A stretch of DNA of 64,000 nt from Callorhinus ursinus (Eukaryota > Chordata > Mammalia > Carnivora > Otariidae): contig NW_020313057.1 in assembly GCF_003265705.1 (NCBI RefSeq), forward strand, positions 195,201-259,200, in the 5' to 3' direction. Under the pieces are notes generated by a model, which saw nothing but the letters and a program-made list of their open reading frames with translations, was not told the origin of the DNA and did not search any database. This document shows, one piece after another, positions 10,901 through 24,049 of this stretch. Position 1 is the stretch's first letter, and each line of letters begins with the position of its first letter. A program made the translations under genes and the position numbers.

Positions 10901-12111
10901 GTAAAGAATTTCCTCATAAATATTATGAGATTGAAAAATGTCTTGTATATTTGCTTTGTATGGGAAGTAACATGTTGTTTGAAGGAAAGTAGAAGAGACC
11001 AGCTGACAATCAGATTGACTTAATCCTCAGACCCCCTTCTGAGGCACATGGCGCTCCCTCCCCATCCCTTATATAGAAACTTAATTCTGTTACTGGGATT
11101 CATTACAGAAAATCTTGAGTTGAAAAAAGAAATTTTAGAGGGCATTGCTGCTTCTTTATACCATTTGTATTTGCTATTTATTTAGTTTGTAAATAAAATA
11201 TGATCGCATTCTGGAACGTTTGGAAAACATGGAAAATGTCATCCAAGGTCCCATCGCTTCCAAACAAAGACTGTGCTCCTTCCTGTGTTTTCCCTTCCAG
11301 TGTTTCTTGTCAGCTCTTAAACACCAGCCACCTTCAGAAGTGTGGGTTGCTACAGCTAGTAACCTGGGGAGGAGCCGTCAACCTGACAAGACCAGGTTAT
11401 CAGTTGATGATTACAGAGTTGTCCCGTCCTTGCATAATGTGGAGCCCACCTGGACAGAAAGAAATTGTGTCCCAACACTGTTCTGCAGGGGTGCATGGAA
11501 ACTTCTCTGGGACCCCTTCCTCCCAGTCGTATCGTACAGCGAGCCAGTTGTCTCTGTGCTTGCGTGGTCCACACTGCTCTGCTTCTCTTGGCCCGTATTC
11601 TCATTCTTTGCCAGGCATTCAACACGTGTTTTGTCCAGTGCCAAATTATTTTATGATGTTACAGTCTGGAAATATATTTTTATCTTTACTGGTTCGGATT
11701 TTCAGACTTTAAGCCTCAAGTCTTTTGAAGACCTTCTTAAAGAGCCTGCTTTCCCTGGAGATTCTCTAAGAAGTATCTGCTCCTTGTCTTTCTTTACGGT
11801 GGGAGGGCAGCTCTTATTTACACAGTGCTGTGGCTCTGCTTGTCTCACCTTTGGTCACTTTATGCTCCAGTCAGTGGACCAGCTGCCTTTTAATTCTGCT
11901 GCCAATTTGAGAGGGGTTCAGGCCAGCTCCTGGTGAGTGAAAAAGGAACTTCCTGACTGGGTTAGAGCTCAAAGTAGGTATTTTCCTTCTGTCAGGTAGA
12001 CTCATGGATGTGTTGACTTCCTGTAGGATACCATTAAGCATCGTTCCTAACTGACCTTTCAGTTAGGGATCCTTGTGTATTTAATTTTCAGGATATTTTA
12101 TGCTACATCGT
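10901..12111. other. Start of the 31-kb intron, with a long chance-looking open frame
   Basis: No repeat recognised. An open frame of 238 codons spans 11220-11936 on the + strand (first ATG at 11229), overlapped by another of 170 codons at 11200-11712. The translation has no domain I know, is rich in Ser, Leu and Phe, and there is no CpG island or splice context. I regard it as non-coding unless evidence appears. Confidence 0.5.
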
Positions 12112-12468
12112 CTGATATAGACAGAATGTGTCCCCTCAAAAGTCATAAATTCAAAACCTAATTCCTAATGGGATGGTGTTTAGAGATGGAGCCTTTGGGA
12201 GGTAAGTAGGTTATGAGGGCTGAGCCCTCATGAATGGGACTAATGACCTTGTAAGACATCCCGGACTGTCCTTGTGCCCCTTATACTATGTGAGGACACG
12301 TTAAGAGATGGCCATCTAAGAACCAGAAAGTGGCCTCTCACCAGACAACTAATCTGCCGGCACCTTGATCTTGGACTTCCCAGCCTGCAGAACTGTGAAA
12401 ATAAACTGTTGTTTGTAACAATCCCCGTTGTTACTGTTCTGTTATGGCAGCTCAGATGGACTAAGACA
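12112..12468 (+). mobile_element. Solo LTR of MLT1 type (MaLR, ERVL)
   Basis: Recognisable MLT1 text: TGTCCCCTCAAAAGTCATAAATTC, GAGCCTTTGGGAGGTAAGTAGG, CCAGCCTGCAGAACTGTG with AAATAAA-like signal (GAAAATAAACTG), and the end TATGGCAGCTCAGATGGACTAAGACA. No internal region follows, so it is a solo LTR relic and carries no gene. Confidence 0.85.
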
Positions 12469-14329
12469 TAGTCTTACTCAAGGCTAGACTTGAGAGATCC
12501 CCACGACCAGGAGACTGGGTAGAAAGTTCATGGGCAGTTGTAACTTAAATGATCACAGGGTCAACAAGTGGCCAAAGAGTCTGGTTTAGAGAGATTTTTC
12601 TACATTCACAGGAGAGACAAAAGAGGAAGAGGGAGATATTGAAGTATTGAGCTATTAAAGATCAGTCCAAGATAATCAGCTAGAAAGTGTAATGAGTAGT
12701 GACACCATTCACCAAAGTAGGGTGACACCAATCACCAAAGGAGGTTTTCCTTCCAGCTGTGAAATCGCCTTAGCTCAGACCTCCTGCAAATAATACGAGG
12801 AAAACAAAATATACTAAATAAGCAAAGTATACTAAGCAAAGTGCACTGTTTGAGGGCACTGGCAAGCTACCAAGGCATGGAAAATTTTCAGGGCTAAAAT
12901 CCAGAAGGAGAAGGAAGCCAAGGAAGGTGAGCCCTGCATTTGAGGCTGCTTTTTCTCACAAGAAACTTGCTGAATGCAAAAGCATGGCTGACAGGCAGAG
13001 AGGCTGAGCAGAGCTTCCAGCAGTCCCTAAAAAAGATGAGTTCTCTCAATGAGTGAAGCCCAGATTTGAATCATTTCCATCCTCAATTGGATTCAGATCT
13101 ACCCTAAGCCCAGATGTCTGATAGAAGCAAAAGCAAATCCTTTCTTGAAGAAGGTAACCTCATTCTCAGCCTTACATGATCTCTGCAGATTTTTACACAG
13201 TGTCTGGTTCAATTAAAAAAAAAATTCTGTTTAAAGTTCTTTTTTCCTTTTTTCTTTCCTTTTTTTGTGATAAAAATCAGGAGTCTCTTCAAATACAAAG
13301 CTGCTTGAGAGTCACTGCTGCAAATTATGCTGCATAGAAGCCGTAGAGATGGATATTATGCAGAGAGAATGGCCATTTTCTCCTTAGTACCATGTCAGTA
13401 TGAAAAGTACATCAGTAACCATGATTACCTATGGCCTATCTATCCCTCCAGGGCCAATTTAAGTAAACATCTGGGACTATAGCACTTAATGTTTGTTGTC
13501 ATGGAAGAGAACAGTCATGGTGACATTTATTTATTGACTTGAATATTTATTATATTGGAATGTTCTTTTTATGGTCATATTTGTAAACTAAATTATGTAC
13601 ACCCTCAAGAGAAGTCTGTGCTATTAAATAATAATAAACTGCCCACTTTCCTAAATTTTTACTAATACAGCTGGCTAAATCTGGGGAGTTTCTGGCTTAT
13701 TTATAAAACTGGCAGTATAGAAACATTTCCTGTTATTAAAGATGGCAAATTCTCCATTTTCTTTATGTGAACATTTTATGTCAAGTTGAAGAGCAAAATG
13801 TGATCCTTAAAAAGGTGATCATATCCTTTTAACAGGAATTACAAAAGGTGCATCAAATTCTGACGAATATGAGCAAGTGAGTATATTCTAAATCCTCCTC
13901 CAGCCTGATTGTTTAAACTCCCAACAGTTGACACTGAGGGGCTAGTGGGAAATTATGGGACTTCTTTGGCCACATGATCTAAAAATAAGACAGCTTTTAA
14001 GAGTTATTTTTCTTAAATAAATATGCTGCTTGCTAGCAGAGGGGATGAATTTTGTTTATCAACAAATATCTGTTTAGGGTTTTACTACATTAAAGCACAG
14101 TAGACCCTCTCAGCCTGGTATAGTGCAGGGCACAAACGTAGGACTTCAGTAAATATATTTCAAATGAATGGACATCTGAAAGTACATAAGAAAAACACAA
14201 AGTTTTCTTACCAACCTCAAAGAAATTGTAGTGTTTGGAAAGACAAAAAATAAAACTATGAATACTTATGATTTAGTGTCAAAATGAGTGATTTATATAA
14301 ATACCGTAATATATCAATGCATGGTCAGT
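12469..14329. other. Intron, mostly unassigned
   Basis: No gene seen. A short L2-like 3' end may lie at about 14085-14170 (GTAGACCCTCTCAGCCTGG then AGTAAATATATTTCAAATGAATGG). Confidence 0.5.
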
Positions 14330-14700
14330 GTGGGATATAAAATTTCTTGAAACATTTTGTGGAAAGAGGACTTGAACCGTGACTTGGAGGATGAGTAGAA
14401 AGGGAGGGGTGATGGGGCCCAGAGTAAACATTAGTCAGTTTCAGGACCAGCTTCACTGGAGCAGGGGACCTGTACTGAAGGGTACTTGGGTTAAAGGGAA
14501 GACATGCAGGTAGACAGGGATGAGCCCAGGACACACAGAGCTCTGATGATCTGAGTAGAGACAACAGATTTCCTGTAGATACTAGAACCCCGTGGAGATA
14601 TTCCTCGCAAGGGTATTACATGATGAATTTATCATTTCAGGGAATGTATCTGGTCAGAAAAATGTTATGTGAATTGGAGTCTTAGGAGGGAGTGAATAGA
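14330..14700 (-). mobile_element. L2 LINE fragment, reverse
   Basis: The text matches the reverse of L2 ORF/3' region as I know it (GGAGGATGAGTAGAAAGG, GATCTGAGTAGAG, GTTATGTGAATTGGAG). It is heavily diverged and non-coding. Confidence 0.45.
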
Positions 14701-14799
14701 CTGAAGAAAGCCAGAGCAGTCGGGGCCTGGCTGTGGAAAGGTACTGTAGAATGATGAACATCTAGAACATCAGTGGTAGCTATAAAAATATCAAGGAAG

Positions 14800-14895
14800 A
14801 GACACTTGACAGTGAGCTCTTTGGCAGCATGGTGTGTCTTCCTTATCTTTGTATCTCCAGTGCCCATCACAAAGAGGAAACCCAATAAATGGGTG
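14800..14895 (+). mobile_element. L2 3' end fragment
   Basis: GAGCTCTTTGGCAGCATGGTGTGTCTTCC, TTTGTATCTCCAGTGCC, and CAATAAATGGGTGC follow the order of the L2 3' UTR. Confidence 0.6.
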
Positions 14896-15194
14896 CAGTA
14901 GACATGACAGAATCATTGGCAGGACTTGGTTGCTTTTTGATTCCTAGGTTTCAAATGGAAGAAGAAAAAGAGAATTGAAGACAAATGTGAGATTTTGAGT
15001 CTGATTGGGATAATAGTAGTGCTAGTGAAAAGCAAACAGACTTCAAAGGGAGATTGCTTTTGGGAAGATAAGTCCATGTTGAGCAGGCTGCATTCGAGCA
15101 GACACCAGGACAGCCAGATGTAGAAGACATTTCCTTACTATAACTGTTAAGAGAAATTGGACTCTCCTGAAGAAAAAAAGGTGAGTGTAGCCTA

Positions 15195-18100
15195 GAACTG
15201 GCTTCTGTAAGAACTATGGCCCTGTATGGAAGGGAGTGGCATGATGTATTCAAAGTGCTGACAGGAAAAAATCTGAAACCAAGAATATTCTATCCAGCAA
15301 AGCTATCAGTCAGAATAGAAGGAGAGATAGAGTTTCCCAAACTAAAGGTAAAGGAATTCATAACCACTAAAGTAGCCCTACAAGAAATGTTAAAGGGGAC
15401 CCTTTGAATGGAAAGGAAAGACCACAAGCAAGAGTAAGGGAAGTAGGAAGCATAAAAACAGTAAGAAAAATTATATCCATAAAGATCAGTCACTCACATA
15501 ATAAAAGGATGTGAAGTATGACATCATATACCTAGTGTGGGGAGAGAGGAGTAAATGATGGGTTCAAACATAAGTGACCATCAACTTAATATACTATGTA
15601 CAGAACATGTTATATGCAAACCGAATGGTAATCAGAAATCAAAAACGAGTAATAGATGTGCAAAAAAATAAAGAGAAAGGGATCCAAGTATATCATTAAA
15701 GAAAGCCAACCACAAAGCAAGTAACAAAATGGCAATAATACATACCTATCATTAATTACTTTGAATATAAATGGACTAAATGCTCCAATCAAAAGGCAAA
15801 GGGTAACTAAATAGAAAAACAAGACCTATCGATATGCTGCCTATAAGAGACTCATTTCAGACCTAAAGACACATGCACATTGTAAGTGAAGGGATGGGGA
15901 AGCATTTATCATGCAAATGGATTTGAAAAGAAAGCCAGGGTACTGATACTTATATCAGATAAAATGATTTTAAAACAAAGACTATAACAAGAGACCAAGA
16001 ATGACACCATATAATCATTAAGGGGACAGACAATCCAACAAGAAGTTGTAACAGTTGTAAATATGTATGAACCCAACATAGGAGCACACAAATACTTAAA
16101 GCAGTTAGTAACAAACATAGAGGAAGTAATTGATAGTAATACAATAATAGTAGGGAACTTTAACACCCCACTTACATCAATGGACAGATAATCCAAACAG
16201 AAAATGAAGAAGGAAACAGTGGCTTTGAATCACACACTGGACCAGATGGATTTAACAGATATATTCAGAACATGCCATCCTAAAACAGTAGAATACACAT
16301 TCTTTTCAAGTGCACATGGAACATTCTCCAGAAGAGGTCACATATTAGGCCACAAAACAAGCCTCAACAAATTCAAAAAAGATTGAAGTCACACTGTGCA
16401 TCTTTTCTGAGCACACTGCTATGAAACTAGAAATCAACCACAAGAATAAATCTGGAAAGAGGACATATACATGGAGGCTAAATAACATGCTACTAAACAA
16501 TGAATGGGTCAACCAAGAAATCAAAAAGGAAATAAAAAAATACATGGAGACAAATGAAAACACAACAGTCCAAAATCTTTGGGATGCAGCAAAAGCTGTT
16601 CTAAGAGGGAAGTTTAGAGCACTGTAGGCCTACTTTAAGAAGCAAGAGAAATCTCAAACTATCTAACCATACACCTAAAGGAGCTAGAAAAGGAACAACA
16701 AACAAAACCCAAAAGCAGTAGAAGAAGGAAGGAAATAATAAAAATAGAGCAGAAATAAATCAAGTAGAAACAAAACAAAACAAAACAAAAACCACACACA
16801 CAGTAGAACAGATCAATAAAACCAGGAGCTGATTCTTTGAAAAGATCAACAAAACAAACTTTTAGCCAAACTCATAAAACAAACAAAGAAAGAGGACTCA
16901 AATAGACAAAATCAGAAACGAAAGAAGAGAAATAACTACCACACCACAGAAATACAAAGAATTGTAAGGGAATATTATGAAAATTTTTATGCCAAGAAAT
17001 TAGACAATCTAGAACAATTGGATAAATTTCTAGAAACATATAACCTCCCAAAATGGAATCAGAAGAAATAGAAAATTTGAACAGACCAATTACCAGCAAT
17101 GAAATTGAATGTAATCAAAAAACTTCCAATAAACAAAGTCCAGGACCAGATGGCTTCACAGGTGAATTCTACCAAACTTTTAAAGAAGAGTTAATACCTA
17201 TTCTTCTCAAGGTATTCTAAAAAATAGAAGAGAAAGGAAAACTTCCAAATTCACTCTATGAGGCCAGCATTATCCTGATACCAAAATCAGATAGAAACAC
17301 TAAAAAAGAGAGAGAGAGAGAGAACTATAGACCAGTATCCCTGAGGAACGTAGATGCAAAAATCCTCAACAAAATACTAACAAACTGAATCCGACAATAC
17401 ATTTTAAAAAAACATCATTCATCATGATCAAGTGGGACTTATTCCTGGGTTACAAGGATGGTTCAATATTTGCAAATCAGTTAATGTGATATATATCACA
17501 TCAATAAGAGAAGGTATAAAAACCATATGATCATTTCAATAGATGCAGAAAAAGTACTTGACAAAGTACAACATCCATTCATGATAAAAACCTCAACAAT
17601 GTAGGTTTAGAGAGAACATACCTCAACATAATAAAGGTCGTGCATGAAAAACCCACAGCAGACATCCTGCTCAATGGTAAAAAACAGAGCTTTTCCTCCA
17701 AGGTCAGGAACAAGACAAGAATGTCCACTCTCACCACTTTTATTTGACATTTGACATAGTACTAGAAGTCCTAGCCACAGCAATCAGACAACAGAAAGAA
17801 ATAAAAGGCATCCAGATTTACTGATTTGGAAGAGGTAAAACTTTCACTATATGCAGATGACATGATACTACATATGGAAAACGCTAAAGACTTTACCAAA
17901 AACTACTAGAATTCAGTAAGGTCACAGGATATAAAATCAATGTATAGAAATCCATTGCATTTCTATACACTAATAAGCAACAGAAAGAGAAATTAGGAAG
18001 GTTCCACTTACGGTTGCACCAAAAATAATAAAATACCTGGGAATAAACCTAACCAAAGAGGTGAAAGATCTGTACTCTGAAAACTATAAAACACTGATGA

Positions 18101-19991
18101 AAGAAATTGAAGACAACGCAAGCAAATGGAAAGATATTCCATGTTCATGGATTGGAACAACAAATATTTTTAAAATGTCCGTACTACCCAAAGCAATCTA
18201 CAGATTCAGTGCAATCCCTATCAAAATACCAAGTGCATTTTTCAGAGAACTAGAACAAACAATTCTAAAATTTATATGGAATCACAAAAGACCCTAAATA
18301 GCCAAAATGATCTTTTTTTTTAAAGATTTTATTTATTTGACAGAGAGAGACACAGTGAGAGAGGGAACACAAGCAGGGGTAGTGGGAGAGGGAGAAGCAG
18401 GCTTCCTGCCGAGCAGGGAGCTCGATGCGGGGCTCGATCCCAGGACACCAGGATCATGACCTGAGCTGAAGGCAGACACTTAATGACTGAGCCACCCAGG
18501 CGCCCCTAGCCAAAACAATCTTGAAAAAGATAAACAAAGGTGGAGGTATCATGATCCCAGATTTTAAGGTATACTACGAAGCTGTAGCAAACAAAACAGT
18601 ATGGTATTGGCATAAAAGAGACACACACATTAGTGGAACAAGATAGAAAGCCCAGAAATGAACCCAAAACTATATGGTCAGTTAATCTTCGACAAAAGGG
18701 GCAAGAATATGCAATGGGAAAAAGTCTCTTCAACAAATGGTTTTGGGAAAACGGGACAGCTACATGCAAAAGAATGAACTGAACCACTTTCTTACACCAT
18801 ACACAAAAAATAAACTGAAAATGTACTAAAAACCTAAATGTGAGACCTGAAACCATAAAAATCCTGGAGGAGAACACAGGCAGTAACCTGTTTGACAGTG
18901 GTGGTAGCAACTTCACAACTTCTTTTTAGATAATGTCTCCTGAAGCAAAGGAAACAAAGTAAAAAATAAACTATTGGGATGTCATCAAAATAAAAAGCTT
19001 GTGCATATCAAAGTAAATAATCAACAAAACTAAAAGGCAACCTACAGAATGGGAGAAGATATTTGCAAATGACATATTCAATAAAGGATTAGTATCCAAA
19101 ATATTTAAAGAACTGATACAACTTAACACCCAAAAAATGAATAATCCAATTAAAAAATGGGCAGAAGACATGAATAGACATTTCTCCAAAGAAGACATCC
19201 AGATGGCCAGCAGACACATGAAAAGATGCTCAGCATCACTCACCATCAGGGAAAATGCAAATCAGAACTACAGAGATATCACCTCACACCTGTCGGAATG
19301 GCTAAAATAAAAAACACAAGAGGATGTGGAGAAAAAGGAACTCTTGTGCATCATTGGTGGGAATCCAAACTGGTGCAGCCACTGTGGAATGACTGAGCCA
19401 CCCAGTAAGGAGGTTCCTCAAAAAGCTAAAAATAGAACTACCTTGTGATCCAGTAATCACGCCAAAGAATATGAAAATACTAGTTCAAAAGGATATATAC
19501 AACCCTATGTTTATTGCAGCATTCTTTATAACAGCCAAATGATGGAAGCAACCCAAGTCTCCGTCAACTGATGAATTGATAAAGAAGTGGTATACGTATA
19601 TATTACAATGGAATATAATTCATCTATAAAGAAAAATGGAATCTTGCCATTTGCAACAACATGGATGGAGCTAGAGAGTATAATGCTAAGTGAAATAAGT
19701 CAGTCAGAGAAGGACAAGTACCATATGATTTCACTCATATGTGGAATTTAAGAAACAAAACAAAGAAAGGGGAAAAAAGACAACCCCTAAACCAGACTCT
19801 GAACTATAGAGAATAAACTGATGGTTACTAGAGGGGAGGCAAGGGGGGGGCAGTAGGTGATTAGAATTAAGGAGTAAATTTATTTTGAGGAGCAGTGAGT
19901 AATGTATAGAATTATTGAATCAATATGTTGTACACCAGAAACAAATATAACACTATGTTAACTACAGTAGATTTAAAATCTTAGTAAAAAA
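15195..19991 (+). mobile_element. Nearly complete old L1, same strand as the host gene
   Basis: It begins with pre-ORF2 L1 sequence (AGAATATTCTATCCAGCAAAG at about 15285) and runs through all of ORF2 in broken frames: endonuclease (about 15750-16630), reverse transcriptase (about 17100-18300, with SPGPDGF and the YADDM-type region near 17850 as TATGCAGATGACATG), and C-terminal domain. It ends with L1M 3' UTR text (TATGTTGTACACCAGAAACAAATATAAC) and a short A-rich end. Stops and frameshifts are numerous, so it is inactive. A SINE interrupts it at 18315-18506. Confidence 0.88.
18315..18506 (-). mobile_element. Can-SINE inside L1
   Basis: Reverse SINE: TTTAAAGATTTTATTTATTTGACAGAGAGAG, GCTTCCTGCCGAGCAGGGAGC and GAGCCACCCAGGCGCCCC. 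The duplicated L1 target TAGCCAAAA(TG/CA)ATCTT lies at 18299-18314 and 18507-18522, with two mismatches. Confidence 0.93.
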
Positions 19992-20935
19992 TGAGGCCCT
20001 CGAAAAGCCTACCTTCTCAGCACTCCCTTCCTCCGCTTGCCAGTGTTTGTCCTCCTTTTACTGATTTCTAAGCCTTTTCTCACTCAGCACTTCATCATGA
20101 GTCTAAGAACTTGTAGCCTCGGGTTCAAGTCCCTGGCTTCTCTCTGCCTTTCTTAGAAAAACATCTGAGATCCATGTGAGTGGTTCCTTGAAGTTCTTGA
20201 GGCTGTATCTGAAATTTTGTACATGTTTCCAGGAAAAAAGATCCCTGATTTCCATCTGCTTCTCAAGGAGTCTAGGACCCCCAGAACGGACTACAGGATT
20301 TCTAAGAACACTTCCAGACCTGAGGCTCTGTTCGCTTCGGGATTATATGGCTTCTTTCATCTTCCCTGTAAATGTGATGACCATAAGCTTTGGTGTGGCC
20401 CTAGTGCAGATGTATCCCTGCCTGTCATCTGGACATTCTCAGTTTCGGTTATGAATTGCATTTCTGTAAGATCCTAGTTGAACCTAAAGAGGGATTTCAT
20501 GAGCAAGAGTTGAAGATGTCCTACCTTCTGTCTTTCTCTTGGCATCTAATTTCATTTACAAAGAGCTGTACAGAGTTAAGAATGTTGAGCTGTCTGCCTT
20601 CTGCTTTTAAAATCAATTGATCCTCCACTTACATTTTTCCCCCAAGCATGAGTCAATACACATATAATAAATTTGTGGAAAATCAAACCTGGATTTCAGT
20701 TTGAGGAATTACTGCTCTTCACATTCTCTCCCTGGCATTTTTAGAAACTGATGGATAATCCTGTGCTTCAGCAGGATACTCACATATTTGAGAATCATAC
20801 CAACATGCTTAAATCCAAATTAAACATGATAATATGAAATGCTCCTACTCCTCTTTCTTTACTTCCTCTCCTTCACCCTTGAAAACTCCTTTGCAAAGCT
20901 CTGGGAACTTTTGGTAGGCAGGTTTTATCCCTTTT

Positions 20936-20976
20936 AGCTTCACTAATTAAGCTTCACTAATTAGCTTCACTAATTA
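20936..20976 (+). repeat. Three tandem copies of AGCTTCACTAATTA
   Basis: Copies start at 20936, 20950 and 20963 (14- and 13-bp spacing). Each contains CTAATTA, a homeodomain-type core. Confidence 0.95.
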
Positions 20977-23175
20977 ATACTAGATTCCCTGGGAACTGGT
21001 GTGGTCATTACTGCATTAGCTTTCATGAACTGTCTTCTTACTTAAAAGATCTGTATTCATTTGTATAATCAAGTATGGAAAACTAATAGCTACACAAAGC
21101 AACAATGTTGAATTTTCATTTTACTTCCCTCCCCCACTGCCATAAATACTCATGGTATTTGTTATTTTGTTTTTAGTTTCTTTCGGATCCTCTAATGCCC
21201 TTTGATTTCTTTAAATGTCCCCGGGTTTCATGGGTGTGAGTTTGAAACCAAAATGACTGAATATTATCAGTCACATATTTACTGAAAATTTAGTGGCAGA
21301 AAACAGTGCCATTATGTAAATGCACACGTTTATTTTAAGATTCATGCAAATGAGATGCCTTTCAAATTACTTGTAAAACAGGTTATTTTGTGTCTGATTA
21401 CTTTGTTACAGATAACTATCGCCTGGTAGCAATATTTTTAAATCTGGAATTATCCCCTCTGGTTTGATTAGATTAAAATTTCTTGAAAGTTACTCCTTTG
21501 TTTTTGTGTGTGTGTGTGTGTGTGTGATATATAAGAAAAGGTTCTGATGTTGTGTTAGTAGATTTATTGAGTTTTCTAAAATATCAGCCAATGTGTTACT
21601 TTCATTTTTATTAGAGTTCCTTGGACAAAAATAGAGCGATGAACAAAATCAACTTACCTTATATCTCATGTTAATATTTTTTACTACATGATAATTACAT
21701 GGCTGAAACAGTGCCATTTAAAGATTTAGTTTTGTGAAAGGATATAGATTCTTCAGATGAATAGATGGATAAATTAATCAATGTTTTTTGAGAAATCATA
21801 GGACTGAGCAACCAGACTTAGTTTAACCAACAAAGCTTCCAGCTAATTTCTGAAATATTTCTCCAAAAGCAATGGTTATGGTTTGATTTTGGTCAGTATG
21901 TCACAAGCTTACACTTTTTTTTTCCATTTAGTCTTTTTTTTTTCTTCATTTACTGAATGTTCTTCTATCCCAGGCATTTTGTTTTGTAGCACAGATTTCG
22001 TGGAGAGAACCAGGAGCCTTCTCTATTAGGGGTTCTTTTGATTACACAAAGCCGTGTTCATTTCTCTGAGCCACTATTCCTCCTCCTCATGCCCCTCAAA
22101 GGCATGCCGTTTATGATTCATACAGGGTGACTGTGAGGACAACTCAAAGCAATACATATTTTATTTTTTTTAAATTTAAGAAGATGTGTGCACTTTATGA
22201 TAGGTGTTTTGGGTCAGTTGTCAGATTGAAAAAGCTTCTTTTTCTCGTTTCCTCTGCATTGGGAACATTTTTCACAGTTAATATCCTGTCACCTCATTTT
22301 CTATTTTTCATGCCATACAACGTGCCCGTGCATTTAGAGAAGCAACAAAAAACCACTCTGTGTCATTATACCTGCCGTATTTAACAATAGAAACTGGCTC
22401 TTAAACATTTAGGGAGTAGTTCCTGTCTTAGTTTTCAGAATATAAACCTTGCTGTAAAAAGGCATCAAACCCACGTAAGATTCACTGATCTTCTAAATTT
22501 TACTTCAAAACTTAACCTTTCAAGTTGTACTCAATATCAACCATATTGCTTTCTAAGCCCGAGTCAGATAAGCATCCTTTTAGGCTGCCGCGCCTTTCAA
22601 ACCCTCTGTTCCTTATTACACTGCTTACACTGTCTTCGTTGGTTCTTTACATTGTTTAAACTCTAGTATGATGTCCCAGTAAATAGATATTTCTCCAGTG
22701 TTCCAACAGCACTCCTTTACTTCCGAGTTTCCGTTGTCTTCCTGTCATGGGCTCTGGTAATCATATTCTTTTATATTTGGTTCCTCTATTCTACTCAAAT
22801 AGATGGTCCGGTCTTTCATCAGCTTAAACATATCAGGGCACACATTAGCTAGTAAGAGAAAAACTCAGTTGTCTGAGTTGCCGATTGAATTTCGTCTTTA
22901 TTTATTCTCTTCCTTAGCCTGAGACTCATATTGATCCCATATTGGACATTGGATCACATATCCTATCGGCTTTTTCTCCAGCTGCCAGGTTATGAAGCAG
23001 TACTTTGAGAGGGCTGAGGTAGAGCTAGGATGAACCTTCAGCAAAATGGCCAAGTATGGGAAGCGTTCATTCATTTTACGTATCATATATATTTCAGAAT
23101 GTATTGAACCTCCCCTCTGCGTCAGGGGCCCGAGTTTCCCCCACCTCCCTTTTCTGATATTCTGTAAAGCTTCTT

Positions 23176-23185
23176 NNNNNNNNNN
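23176..23185. other. Assembly gap of 10 N
   Basis: Ten ambiguous bases between TTCTT and CTCTC. The true length of the gap is unknown. Confidence 1.
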
Positions 23186-23883
23186 CTCTCTACTTCTCAG
23201 TGCAATGCCTCCGGGGTTCAGATGCACCGTGCAGTACCAGGTTTCCATGTTCCCAAATCTTGTCTCCCTCATCCTTCCTCAAAACTCCAGTTTCTCTGTG
23301 CGAGATCGCCACTGAAATGTCATGCACGAATTCATGCTAAGGTGTGAATGATTAGTGGATGGGCTTTTCTGAACCCCTTGCCTTCTATTCTGTATCTAAC
23401 TGGATTTATTAAGGACGACCACCGATGTCTGATTTTCTAATTCCAAATGTAGAGTCCACTGCACGTTTTTAATTGTGTAAGAGAGCTGGGGATTTGAAGA
23501 CAAAACTCCTCTGTGTGATCAGTGTCAGTCCGAAGCAGGGGTAACTATCAGTACCCCCATCATACCTTTCAGTCTGATAACCACACCGACTAACAGCAGA
23601 TACCCTCTGGGCTTCTGGAATTTGTCCTAGTGCTCCGGGCAGCGAGTTCAATCTCATGGACAGCTCTATTTTAATTCACATATAGACATGTTGCTAGAAA
23701 GAAGGACTGTTTGAAGCCCTTAATTCTTCTGATCTGCTGGGGCTGAAATGGAATGTTTTAAGGCCTTTGGAAGCCCTGTGAATCACTGGAATTCTTAGAT
23801 CATTGTATTTTTAATGATACAAATTATTCTTTCGGTTTAAAACCGACATTCATTGTGAGCCAGTTGATTCTAAAATCACAGTA

Positions 23884-24018
23884 TTTTACTTTATTTTATT
23901 TTATTATGTTCAGTTAGCTCCTGTATAGTACATCATTAGTTTTTTTTTCTTTTTCCTTTATTTTTATTATGTTACATTAGTCACCATACAGTACATCAGT
24001 AGTTTTTGATGTACTGTT
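23884..24018 (-). mobile_element. Very short carnivore L1 3' end
   Basis: Reverse L1 terminus present as two tandem tails: ATTATGTTCAGTTAGCTCC...TACATCATTAG and ATTATGTTACATTAGTCACC...TACATCAGTAG. The flanks share CAGTA plus a T-rich stretch at 23879 and 24019, a likely short target duplication. Confidence 0.75.
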
Positions 24019-24049
24019 CAGTACTTTTGCGGGCCATCTCGATTTTGTT

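Larger units (their letters stand above)
19992..23878. other. Intron, about 3.9 kb with no recognised repeat or exon
   Basis: No gene or repeat family that I can name. It contains a (TG)n run near 21505-21526, a small tandem repeat at 20936-20976 and a 10-N gap at 23176-23185. Open frames of 85-124 codons here show no domain. Confidence 0.5.

Noticed and set aside
18061..18297. Reverse-transcriptase-like open frame
   Set aside because: It is the L1 ORF2 of the 15195-19991 element, broken on both sides, not a separate RT system.
22898..23315. Overlapping 124- and 89-codon frames
   Set aside because: Both run across the 10-N gap, so their continuity is not established, and neither shows a domain.
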